In this document: positions 23,346-64,000 of the stretch, in pieces
Layout of the letters: the number at the start of each line of letters is the position of its first letter
Position numbering within the stretch: position 1 is the stretch's first letter
NCBI GenBank assembly: GCA_032191485.1
Contig: JAVDOI010000011.1
Span: forward strand, 5,126,298 to 5,190,297
Direction: 5' to 3'
Source: Leptoclinus maculatus
Lineage: Eukaryota; Chordata; Actinopteri; Perciformes; Stichaeidae
DNA: 64,000 bases
Translations under genes and position numbers: made by a program
The notes under the pieces: model-generated
Databases searched by the model: none
What the model saw: only the letters and a program-made list of their open reading frames with translations
What the model was told of the DNA's origin: nothing

Positions 23346-24119
23346 GACATGGTGGCCTGGATCGTACGTTGAACAAGCTTTAGCTTTCCTCGTCCACTCT
23401 GGCGTATTCATCAGGTCCTCAGGCTTCAAGGAAAGTCCAGTTAAAGAAAACTCCAACGCGCTGTCCATTCACCGTTAAATACTATATTGGTATAACAACA
23501 AGTCTCTAAAAGAGATCATTATTTCTGGTTGACGTTCCTTCAAAAATATCTTCAAGATACGTACCGGTAAGATTCTGCTAGTTTGGTCGGAGTGAGAGAT
23601 AAGGAGGCCTGAAGACGTGTGCTTATTAATTCATCACTGACAGGGCTTGGCTGGGAGCAGCAGCTGAACTAGGCCTGTGGCAGTGAGCTGCTGCTACTGA
23701 TTCAAGGGCAAACGCTGACTTTACTGCCTCTATTAGATTCCTCTGCTCCGGCTCGCTCTACCTCACTTACTCCTTTCTCCTCGCTGCTTTCTATCCTCTA
23801 ATCTTCCTCTGTCGTTCTCTTTCTCATGCTCCCCCCCCCCCAGCTGGTATCTGCCTGTAGGACACAGAACCACGATTTGAACTCTATGCAAATGCTGACC
23901 CACTATATCCTGCTACAGCCCGGAGGGTATCGAAAGTGCAACTTTAATTTGTGCACTCGAATGAATAATTTGAGTAGCTTGATTCCTTGTACTAACTTCA
24001 CCAAATGGCAGAATTAATACCACCTCATGCATAAATATTACTGAAATGATCAACTAATAAGTAGCGACTGTGTAAAAGAATCAGCAGAAAGAACATTTGC
24101 GTTTCACTGTATGCAGCTT

Positions 24120-24200
24120 GCTGTTTCGTTGAGACGGATGTGTTGGCACGAGGAAGACGTTTAAGGTCGAAACGTTGCATCGGTAAAAAACTTCCGGGAG
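24120..24200 (+). repeat. Possible repeat tail (GTCGAAACGTTGCA)
   Basis: The phrase GAGGAAGACGTTTAAGGTCG, continuing AAACGTTGCATCG, resembles a common fish repeat in which GAAGNCC...CGAAACGTTG recurs. Only this short piece is recognisable. Confidence 0.3.
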
Positions 24201-26924
24201 TCTAAAAATGTCTGCGTGTTCACAACCACTCCTTTGTCTAAGAAAACTGACAGATAGACAGACAGGTAGCAGCGGTAGGTTATCTCAGGTTAGGAGCTGT
24301 GACCAGTTAAATTATGTACCAGCATGCTTTGAAATTAATTAGAAGAGATTCTTGAATTCAGACTCAAGCCACGCCAGTTGTCTCCTGACTAACCAGGATT
24401 ATTCAGAATTGAATAAAGCATAGCTCATTTGGGCTGAAAGCTGCCTTTTGTTTAGATTGTTAAGCACATTACACAGATAACACCCACATTTATATTTACA
24501 GAAACAGATAAAGGGATGCAGGAAATGAGGTTCTGAGTAGTAAAGTAAATAATAATGCTACATGTTAAGGTAACATACTGTTGTTGTTATTGGCCACTAT
24601 GTTAAAAGAGCAACTTAAACGCACTCTCCTCATGTGATAATTGTGTATTTACTCGTACTGCCACAAGTAAGACAGGAGGGCTCAGTGCTAATGTCTGCAA
24701 ATGTGCACAAACAGGTTTGAGGTGAACGTTAGGGCTTGTTAGGTGTGTGTGTGTGAAATGAGTTCTGTTTCCTCTTATGTATTGATACGCTTTAAACCAC
24801 ATTCATTCACATTCTTTTCGTTTTCGTTTAATTCTTTGGATCCCTATCTGAGTGTTTTGTGTCCAGTAGACGGACACAGCTGAGTCCCGTTGGTGCTGCT
24901 TTCAACACTTCATTTTAAGCCAATCAGCTCGACATAAAACACAGACTTCATATTAAGGTTATAATTAGACTTCCTGTTACTCTGCTTCTTGCCGTTAAGC
25001 ATCCTCATTACCATGACGTGACACATTATGAGTAGTACCAATAAGTAGATGAGAAAGTTTCATGTTAAATTAAAATTATTTTGAAAACAATATCGGCCTC
25101 ACGCATAGGATGGCATTGAAAGTGTTTCATATTTAAATATCAGCCCGAATATAAGACGACCTTCCTTTTCCAGCACTTCAAAAGACCTCTTGAAGACACA
25201 ACACGCAAATCCTGCTGGGAAAGTTTCCCTGAGATACTATTAATTCAAGCAGAATAACCTTCTCATTCTTCTCGCTTTTTGTTTTTCCCCTCGTAAAAGA
25301 AACATGAAATTCTTCACATTTGTGTCTCTCAGTCACTCTCTCCTGTCTCGTCTCTTGTGAGCAGTCGCAGTGTTATTTTCTTCAGCGGTTAGCATTCTCT
25401 TCATATATATGTATTTTATATTCATCGGGTTCTTGCTTGGGACCACAGTGTTGCATGTTGTTTTCATTCCATCTGCAAAAAAGCAGATAATAATCTCAGT
25501 CACGTGTTCAGTGATTGGCTTAGAGGTTTCATATCCTTTTGTCTCTAGAATCCCTCACACCCCCACACACGCTGTGTTTGTTTTTTTAAGGTGTGGACTG
25601 GTTTGTATGTGGCAGGTCATACCAGAGAGTACAAGGAAGTACTGCGTTGTGTCAGGGTCACGGGATGCATGTGTGAATAATCGGCCCAATAACTCAACAC
25701 AGTAGACAAATAGAGAAATACCAGACTTTCAGTCTCTTCCTGACTGTCGAGTGGAGAATCGGCTCGTTTTAAAATGACAGTAAACAGACTTAGAGCCGGC
25801 GGCAACCTCTGAGTTTGAAAAGTGAAGAAAATGAGGAAGTGCCTTAAACTTCCGGGGGCAACGCCTCTGATTGCAAAAAGAAGTCTATCTATCTCTGCTT
25901 CTCACTTGATTTACTACCTCAGTATAATATGTAAGCATGAGTTTATGGTCTCAATCTCTAGTTTAAAGTCTTCTTCAACACATACATGATGTTTATTTAT
26001 TAAATGATGGTCTATTTAGAGTGAAATAGACCTTACAGCAGAGTATGCTTTAGGGCGGGGCTACCTTGTGATCGACAAGGTCACTACCACGGCGTTGTCC
26101 AGTCTGGGAGTTGTCCGTGTTTTCTTCTTAAAAACAAGATGGCGACGGGCAATTTCTGAACTTAAGGCTTCAAACCCGTAGTCCACCAACCGATGGGTGA
26201 CGTCACAGTGACTACGTCCACCTCTTACATACAGGCTATGGTCTAGAGCTCTGTCTGTTTTGTGAGCAAAAGAATATTTTCTCTTTTCATTTTGGGTTTT
26301 AACTGCAGCGTATTGTGCAACTTGTGCATTTTAGAAGCTTATATTCTTTTGTTTTTCTGGGGATTGTAGTCTTTGACACTGGAATCTAATCAAACTTATC
26401 ATCTGAAGAGGATCCCTGCTGCCCGTCTTTTCTCACCGCCTCTTTCCACTTCCCTGATTGAGGTCGACCGCGACAGTGCGGCCAGTGATGATAAACTATG
26501 CAGAGTTGTAGCTGCTTTGATCTTTTTTTTATATTTGGGGATTTCACAACATGATGCAAGTTGAAGGAAATTTGCTGATTTATTCATAACCTCTTGTGAA
26601 TATTTAATCTTTGTTTTTTGGTGGTGCACTTTGTTGTGATGGCACTGAGGCTATTTGGCAGCTCACAGATGAATCATAACATTCAGTTTTTGTTCTCATA
26701 TGTGATGCTTATCAAATTGACATTATGAAATATGAATGTACTCCATTTGTTGGCGCGTAGGTTTTGCGTACTTCTTCAATGATTGATATTAAACTCATCA
26801 GGAAAGCGATCTTTCATCTGTCATCATGTCTTCTCTAAATGTTATATGTTTAGTCCACTCGTTCTGTTGCAAAATGATGCAATAGTGATGTTGGATGTCT
26901 CCCTGAAGCACACTTCACAGAGTC

Positions 26925-27005
26925 CAACAGTAGTGCAGGTATTGAACCTGTGACCTTTCTTCTAAAGGACGTTGGCTTTAACTGCTGCCACCCTGCAGAG
27001 CGCTT
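26925..27005 (+). repeat. SINE-like relic with tRNA-like words
   Basis: ATTGAACCTGTGACCTTTCT is followed by GGCTTTAACTGCTGCCACCC. This resembles the reverse-oriented tRNA-like head of fish repeats (…GAACCTGCGACCTT…TTTAACCACTGAGCCA…). It is short and decayed. Confidence 0.35.
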
Positions 27006-29541
27006 CATCTCTGGATTGGGTGCAGGTGCCGCTTCTAGAAAAGGTCTATTTTAAATAGCTCTGTTTCCATACCAGACATTTGGTTCCGTTTCCTCCTTTA
27101 AAGGGAAGAGAAAGAAATCTTTAAGTAACTCGACTTTAAGAGTTATTTGAGTTACTCACATTATTCGTTAAGTGCACGGCTGAAAGCAGAGTGTTACCAG
27201 AAAGTATTACAAAAGTTGTTTTTCTTTCAGAGGACGAGGACCATAGAAGGGAATTTCATTTTGAGTGTGCACTTTAAGCAGAATACTTTGAAGCACATGT
27301 GTCTTTCAAAATGTGGAATTCTCTACAGAATTATTTTAAGGGTGATATTAATATATTCCTGTTCAATGAGATAAGAAAGCTGTGAGTAGGAGATCCATGA
27401 CTTTGAAGGCTTGTCATATCTCAAAACACTGCATTGCAGATTATAGTCCGATGGGGATGGATTTCTGGAGCGTTACCATGTGACCGTTCATTTAGTTTTT
27501 AGATGAACGGTAGAATTAAACGTTTCTCCTTGTGTACTTTTCTGTGTTGTCATGTGATCCATTGGCCGGTTTCCCTCCTGCTCCTTTAGTTTTATCTCTC
27601 TCACTTTGCTTTTTCTTGCTCTCTCGTCGTGCACCGCCTCAGCGTTCTCTGTTTCCCTTCCTAACAATGTGCCTCATTGTTGAGCAGGAGGCTGTCAAGC
27701 ATGATATCTGGGATTAAGACGCACAGTCAGACAGAAAGAAACACAGACAGAGCTTTTCTAGACTGTTCCATTACTCGCCAAATCCTCGCTACAGAGGCCT
27801 TTTTGGGGTCAGTCTTCAGGGCAAACAAGGCGCTGGTTTGGGAACATTGAGTTCCCTAATCTCCGGGTGTCATTGTCCTCACCCGTCTGAGCCTGGCAGC
27901 AGCAGGACCACCCTCGTTTAAAAAGGTGTATGCGCTGTGGTACCGCGCTATTTAGGCCCCCAAAGTGTTGGCCGTAATAATCATTGTACAATATTCACAC
28001 AGTATGCAGTAGTTACATTTTAGGGCTGAAGGATGCCTTTAGAGGACTCCGCAATCTTCATGTGCAAACATGTAAGACTCCTTAATAACCTTCAGCAATC
28101 AGAAAACCTGAAAATGAAGTTCAGTACTTCAGCCAGCAACAAATGAGGTTAAATAATCGTTCCTTATGTTCCAGGGTTCAGTAAGAGGCCAAATCAATCA
28201 ATACACTTCACAGGTATCCACTGAAAGGATTTACCGTATTAGTCCCTAAAAGGGCAACATGGCATAAGAGGAACAATTCATTTCACCCGTATCAGTGGGG
28301 TGTGCAGTTTAACATTCTGCTCAGGTTAATCTTTAAAAGGGGCCACTTTTCTAACGGGTGGAAGTGAAAAGTGAAGCTTACGCTAATGTTTTTGGTTCGA
28401 CCGAGAAAAAAAAAGGAGACGGGCCGTTCAGGACCATTTAAGGCAGCTCCTGATTCTTCAGTCACCTCAGTGCTGCCTGTGCTGTGTAGAAGTTAAAAGA
28501 CCAAACGTTTGGTCATTTTCATTATGTAGTTCTGTGTAGCTCCATAGCTTCTGCTGAGGTTTCAGCCCCATATGGAGCCATCCGTTACAGAAATACATGG
28601 GTTTATAAGTAACCTTGTAGTTCAATTATATGTAATGTATTACATGAAGAGCTTTAGATAAACGCCACCTACTGTATTTGTCATTGAGTCACATCTGCCA
28701 CTGAGCTGAATCCACTAAGAGCTGTGACTCTGAATGTTGTCTCACCAAAGGCAGTAATATAATGAAGTGTATTTAAAAGGTCATGACAAGGATTGAGGTT
28801 GTTTATTAACCAAAAATGTTAAGAGCCAAAGTTAATTTTAGTATCAGAATTAAGTAAAGATGGCTGCTTCTAACGGGTAAGAGCGAATCCTTTATCCTCT
28901 GAAAGCTGTTGGATGGTTTTGTTGAGAGAGACAGACATCGACACAGAGGGGAAAAGACATCCAGCCTCATAACTCCCACAATCCCCATTCTCATCTCTAC
29001 TTCTCTACTGCGCTTCATGTTAGCGATGATGCCGACCGCCTCAGCGGGTTGGATGGCTTGTGTAACGTGCAGCATACCGATTAGTAGTAACGGGACAGAA
29101 AAGCAGAAATAAGCACAAAACCCACCAAGGCTCAACCAGGTGCATGTGTGCATATTAAAGACCTCTGTTCATTTTCAACTCTGTTGTTGAGACTGTGTGT
29201 GGCAGAGATGGGCAACATGGCTAAGAAATGTGATTTTTAAACAATCATTCAGACAAACGAGCTCATTGTGGACACTATTTTTAGCTTTCAACCTTTTTAA
29301 GTTTTAAATGATTTTGCATCTCCAGTGAATGTATTTTTCCTTCTCCCTCACACTTTCCCTGCCGTCTCCATCTCTTGAATATTTCAGTGTGTTTCTGACT
29401 CCATCACACTCTCAGAAGCAGAACGGTGTTCTTCATATTTTACCACACGGCCATATTCCCATAAAGACCAGCAAAGTTGGACGCACCAAAAATGTATTCA
29501 CCCGTTCATCCCATCTCACATATACTCTTAACACCCTCATT

Positions 29542-29548
<7 letters not shown>

Positions 29549-29572
<24 letters not shown>

Positions 29573-29695
29573 ACCTACTTAGCACTGTTAGCTGCGAGCC
29601 GCTGACTCAGCGGTCGCCATATTGTGAGCCGCGTGGAGGAAATCCCTCAAACATAGATATCCTCTGAATTAAAAATTCAGCATCTTTAAGACGTG

Positions 29696-29740
<45 letters not shown>

Positions 29741-29849
29741 GTGCAGCACTTAACAGGTACACAGCTGACGTACCCAGATTCAAAGAGGCAGTTTGCTCAC
29801 ATTCACTTGGGCATGCACGGACATGCAGGACACACACACACACACACAC
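29549..29849. repeat. Cluster of three CA microsatellites
   Basis: CA tracts lie at about 29549-29572, 29697-29736 and 29830-29849. They account for the threonine/histidine and cysteine/valine open frames in this segment. Confidence 0.85.
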
Positions 29850-31005
29850 GGCTTTCCAGCCTAACCGGTGTCGGTTTGATTATTGTGTTCGGTCCTCGCC
29901 TCCAGCAGACTCTTGGACAACATGGCACCTCAAGCCTCACGGTAGGAAGATGAGATTAAAGAGGAAGGAGAGGAGAGAAATACAAAAGGGGAGAGAAGAA
30001 GAGAAAAGGACATAGAACATGGAGAAATTTACCAAAAACTCTACATTTTGATTGGTTTGATTCTAAATATTAGGGTGAAGGCTGCCATGTATGAAAGTGA
30101 TTGGTGTCCCAGTCAGGTTTTTTTTTTTTTTTTGTCTTTAATGTCTTCGCTTTATTTCCTTTGTGCAGTCCTTTGCACACATTTTGTGTTGCATTGGTCA
30201 TCTGCGTCCAATTTTGGAAAAAGTATTTTGCATGTGGTTGAGTAAGCATGTGTTAATTATTCATTGTTATTAATAAGCAGTCAATGCTGTGTTGATTGTC
30301 TTTCTTTGTTTAAACAAACGGTCTAATCTCTCGTCCATGATGGAGTTAACTGCTGTGTTAACGAGGTGCTGGTAATCGCTTATGGCACAGAAGTAATTAA
30401 CTGGTTCACGCGTTATTTTGCAGCGAGTGTCTTTGTTTCCAGCATTCATTTTATACATCTTATCTTTAATTAATGTGATGTAGAAAGTTAAGTTTGCATT
30501 ATTGCTCAGTGCAAAGGTATTTATGACACATTACTGATTATGACAGTTGAAAATACAGATGTTTCTTTTTTGCTTTCAATACTTTTTATTTCTGAGTTAA
30601 TATGAAGAATTGTAGGAATCTGTACCAGAGTCTGATAAGAACCAGAATCATCAGAAGTGATAAGATCTAAGTGATGCTAAGTTTTATCCAAAACAGCTGT
30701 TGTTGTTGCAAATGTAGTATGCATCTCTTCTTATGCACCATAATATATTTTCCAGCAAACACTTGACCTCAGTTGTTGAGAGCAGCACATATAAAAGCTA
30801 TAGATATGTTACAGATTGAAACCATGTTACATTATGTTACAATAGAAAGTAGCTTTACATATGTTTGTAAACATACCAGAGATTGTTACCTAACAGATTC
30901 CATCTTTTTCTCTCCCCCATCTCTGTCTCCACCCTTTCTTTTCTCTTTCCATTCTGCCATTATCTCCTTTTTCTTTTGCTCCTCTTCCTTATCTTTCTTT
31001 TTCTC

Positions 31006-31037
<32 letters not shown>

Positions 31038-31047
31038 CTCCGTGTAG

Positions 31048-31195
31048 ATAGAAAAGAATCCTGCAAGAAGGATAAGCGGTCCGTCAATGAGGAACTACCG
31101 GCTCATCTTCTGCCACAACCTGAAGCAGCCATAGATGGTTTGGTGGTTCTCTGGCTAAGGGACGAAAAGATCGGACACACTTTCACTGCTACACG
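31048..31195 (+). other. fam13b: fam13b exon 2 (5' UTR)
   Basis: A 148-nt exon with a long pyrimidine tract and acceptor GTGTAG, and donor CACG|GTGAGT. Read into the next exon, none of its frames can add coding sequence: the one fully open frame hits TGA 29 nt into exon 3, and the frame matching the fam13b ATG has TAG and TAA stops. It is therefore 5' UTR. It holds two uORFs, ATG at 31087 (15 codons, stop 31132-31134) and ATG at 31135 (7 codons, stop 31156-31158). The second starts directly after the stop of the first. A CA repeat begins 8 nt after the exon end. Confidence 0.6.
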
Positions 31196-31200
31196 GTGAG

Positions 31201-31202
<2 letters not shown>

Positions 31203-31232
<30 letters not shown>
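31203..31232. repeat. CA repeat beside the fam13b exon 2 donor
   Basis: About 30 nt of CA, starting 8 nt after the end of exon 2. Confidence 0.9.
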
Positions 31233-31240
<8 letters not shown>

Positions 31241-32554
31241 CACAGACGCACATGTGCAGGTACATTTGTTGCTGGAGCAAGGCCCACTTCACTTCAAAAC
31301 AATGAATGGATGAGACACACATAAGCACATTTGTTATACCATAGTACTCACTTTTTAAGACTTGTTGTGTAGAGACGGAGGCTTTAACCACATGAGCTAA
31401 CATTCATTTGCCTCACAGACTGAAAGGACAAGCCCCAAACCAGAGTTTCCACTTCCTCCTCCTTTCTAGCTGTCAATTTACCCTCGACAACTTCCTAGTT
31501 AGCTGCTCACTAAGTGACACAATGCAATAAACTAGATTGTTTTCTCAGAGAAGGATGTTGTTGGCCCAACCTAAAGAGTATAAAAAAGAAATCACAGTCC
31601 ATTCTTTTTCTCATAACTCAAAACAATACACAGTGGTGCTTTTTTCTTGAGGAAACCATCCGTGACCAGATGTCAGTGGGACAAACTGGCATACAGAGAG
31701 CCTATTGAAGAGGAAACAGCCAAGCATTCATTGTGCCATTTGATCCACTCTCAGAATTAAGTTCCGTTTGAGAATTGCACTCGTTTGCATTGGGATTTTG
31801 ATACAAAAATGATAAATCTTCCAGCTCTACATCAGATATATTTAAGGCCTATTAGCTAAACTTGGCCACAAAATGACATTTTACTCACGAACCGACCATC
31901 ATCAGAGTCCAACTTTGAACAGAGATGATCGTTGCACATTCTTGCTTGCTTTGCATTGATTTCCATCCCATTGTCTGACTCAGGCATTCACAGCATCGCC
32001 TTTGCATGGAAGGACTCTTTCATTATGCCAAATACTGTAGGGACGAGAGTTTAATTTCAGTAATGACCTTAAAATGATGATTATGTAACAAACAAAGTGT
32101 AAAAACACCTGACTTTCACCCACATGGAATCGTGTTTATGTCATTTAAAACTGTGGGAGTAAATAGGTGTAAGAAGTTGATACGATACTACTTTATACGG
32201 GGCGAAGTCCTGGTGTGCTGCTATAGCCTCCCATTCATTAAGCATAGATCATTATACCTGTCTGACAGGTTTATTACTTTACCGAAATATACATCCGTTT
32301 CCTTCTCTTACTGCCACAGTTCCTCAAATGCAGGGATACAGTTAGCCTGTCGACCCACAGACTGGTCCTTTACCAACATGTCATTGAGGCTTGTTATGAA
32401 ATTAATTTGAGCCACTTTAGGTCTAAATTCACCGTTTTGGAAACACTGATTGGTCAGATTCAATGGTCATTAGACAGTAGACTTCTTCTGGTCCCAGACA
32501 CAGAATTAACTATAAGACCTCTTCACCTGTTCTACTGACCCTTAATGGATCAGA

Positions 32555-32998
32555 GGCCTCATTACAAAAACTCCACACGTCTTATCTCAGCTTAGGATGA
32601 CATTAAGGATTTTTGGTATTACAGAAACAAAATCCTATTTTATCTTAGGACAGGAATTTAGCTATTAAAGAACCGTGCTAACTTAGGGATTTCCAAAGTT
32701 AAGAATCCTAAGTTAGGATGGAACAGACCCTGTCCTGAATTTAAATTGAATTGAATTTGATTGACGTGCCACTTCGGGCTCTGGAGAGGCCTACACTTGT
32801 TGTTTTGGCTTGTCCATCTCGAGTAGCCTACATTTGAAACGTATATACCGGCCTGACAGGAGGATGGCCAACTGAAGAATCTTATTTACAGTTATATTTA
32901 GGATAATGGAGGAGGTCTGAGCTAGCTTCTGTAATAGGACGATAGGATTGTTCTTGTCTTTGAAACCTAACTTAAGAATATTTTTCTGTAATGAAGCC
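32555..32998. mobile_element. Probable MITE-like DNA transposon
   Basis: The left end reads GGCCTCATTACAAAAA (32555-32570). The right end reads TTTTTCTGTAATGAAGCC (32981-32998), whose complement GGCTTCATTACAGAAAAA matches the left end with small differences. Inside, CTTAGGAT- and CCTAACTTAAG-type words recur in both orientations, including ATCCTAAGTTAGGAT at 32705-32719. I recall similar sequence as a common fish repeat. There is no transposase frame, so it would be non-autonomous. Confidence 0.5.
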
Positions 32999-33300
32999 GC
33001 AGGTGTAAACGCTTCTGCTGACCAGCGGCCTATTGCTGCTGTCCATCCTCTTCTTTCTTTGTGAGATATCAGGAGGGGAGGTTTGTTTCTATAAGTGATT
33101 GTCTCCACTCTTTGGTGGTGTGTCTATGACTAAAGATGAAACGTGATGTTTTAAGCAGTGCTGAATCCTTCACCGGGGCTTTTATTTTGTAAATCATTCT
33201 ATCTGACTTTTTTCTCTAATCCCCCCTCCTTCTGCATTTCTCTCCCCCCCTTAAAGACGTGAGGTCTTGGCGGGGCTGTGGTGAGGAGGAGGAGGCGGCC

Positions 33301-63690
<30,390 letters not shown>

Positions 63691-64000
63691 GTTTGTCGGA
63701 GACACAGAAACACACACACACACACACGTACCGTCAAATTCATACTGCACATGATCAAACGCACACTGTCCATAATTTAGGTTAGAGCCGAATAGACATA
63801 AACAACACACACACACATTCGAGAAAGAGCACAGAATCATCACACACACACACACACGCACACAGTGGAAATTTCCCTCAATAAACGTTCACAGACAACA
63901 CACAGAGCCCAACCAGTTGCTGTGTGGGCTGGCAGCATATTTGCCATAGCTAACCTCCTTCCTGTCTCCCGTCTGTCGGTCCGTCCCAAGGCTTGAATGT
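63691..64000 (+). other. fam13b intron 10 (partial)
   Basis: CA repeats lie at 63710-63727 and 63838-63862. No further exon can be shown before the window ends. The rest of fam13b, including its coiled-coil C-terminal part, lies to the right. Confidence 0.6.
63710..63727. repeat. CA repeat beside the fam13b exon 10 donor
   Basis: About 18 nt of CA, starting 19 nt after the exon end. Confidence 0.88.

Larger units (their letters stand above)
17035..31047 (+). other. fam13b intron 1
   Basis: 14 kb intron between the two inferred 5'-UTR exons. It contains a 14-bp perfect hairpin at 17521-17558, two copies of a dispersed repeat (about 19090-19440 and 22990-23345), SINE-like relics near 22745-22905 and 26925-27000, and several CA microsatellites. 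No coding exon on either strand is convincing. Confidence 0.65.
31196..33256 (+). other. fam13b intron 2
   Basis: 2 kb intron with donor GTGAGT and acceptor CTTAAAG. A CA repeat lies at 31203-31232 beside the donor, and a terminal-inverted-repeat element lies at about 32555-32998. No exon seen. Confidence 0.65.

Noticed and set aside
29549..29849. Regularly spaced CA tracts that could suggest an array such as CRISPR
   Set aside because: They are simple microsatellites with no distinct repeat and spacer units, in a vertebrate genome.
31048..31195. Fully open frame reading RKESCKKDKRSVNEELPAH in the 31 kb exon
   Set aside because: Joined to the next exon it reaches a TGA after 29 nt, and it has no ATG of its own. 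The exon is better explained as 5' UTR.
63950..64000. Possible next fam13b exon at 63991 after a pyrimidine tract
   Set aside because: The acceptor would be the weak CCCAAG, and in the required phase the sequence reads GCT TGA, a stop. Not supportable at the window edge.

Overview
This window is vertebrate nuclear DNA, almost certainly from a teleost fish and probably a percomorph. The evidence is two intron-rich vertebrate genes, very many CA/GT microsatellites, and several interspersed repeat families that I recognise from memory as ubiquitous in spiny-rayed fish. Coding DNA is only about 1.4 kb of 64 kb. I see no bacterial, phage or CRISPR features and no gene on the minus strand. Nearly all other open frames are chance frames or reads through dinucleotide repeats.

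Layout, all on the + strand. (1) 1-5.6 kb: intergenic, with one old repeat. (2) 5.6-14.0 kb: a complete four-exon cxcl14 chemokine gene (99 residues), with a TATA box, a GA-rich 5' leader and a 3' UTR holding a long GT repeat. (3) 14.0-16.7 kb: a short intergenic gap with repeats and a G-quadruplex candidate. (4) 16.7 kb to the right edge: the 5' part of fam13b. This has a GC-rich promoter, two 5'-UTR exons (ending 17034; 31048-31195), then eight coding exons between 33301 and 63690. They encode the first 370 residues: a RhoGAP domain, an acidic linker and a conserved motif. The rest of the gene lies beyond the window.

Most useful observations. First, an internal promoter and alternative first exon (coding part 55148-55173, starting MACDILLQ) join in the correct phase to exon 8. 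This predicts a short fam13b protein without the RhoGAP domain, matching the MACEIMPLQ start of the known short FAM13A isoform. Second, four of the fam13b 5' splice sites are followed within about 20 nt by CA repeats, a layout expected to bind hnRNP L. Third, the fam13b 5' leader holds a chain of small uORFs, including two that abut (TAG immediately followed by ATG). Fourth, the RhoGAP arginine finger is replaced by leucine. Fifth, a near-perfect RFX X-box with a CCAAT box sits in an intron and may be an undescribed promoter or enhancer.

The two genes do unrelated jobs: a secreted chemokine and an intracellular RhoGAP-like scaffold. They are probably linked only by position; from memory both human orthologues lie in 5q31. 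I found no convincing new multi-gene system. The novelty here is in regulatory architecture. All splice sites were inferred by eye from reading frame, GT/AG rules and recalled family sequences, with no alignment run.
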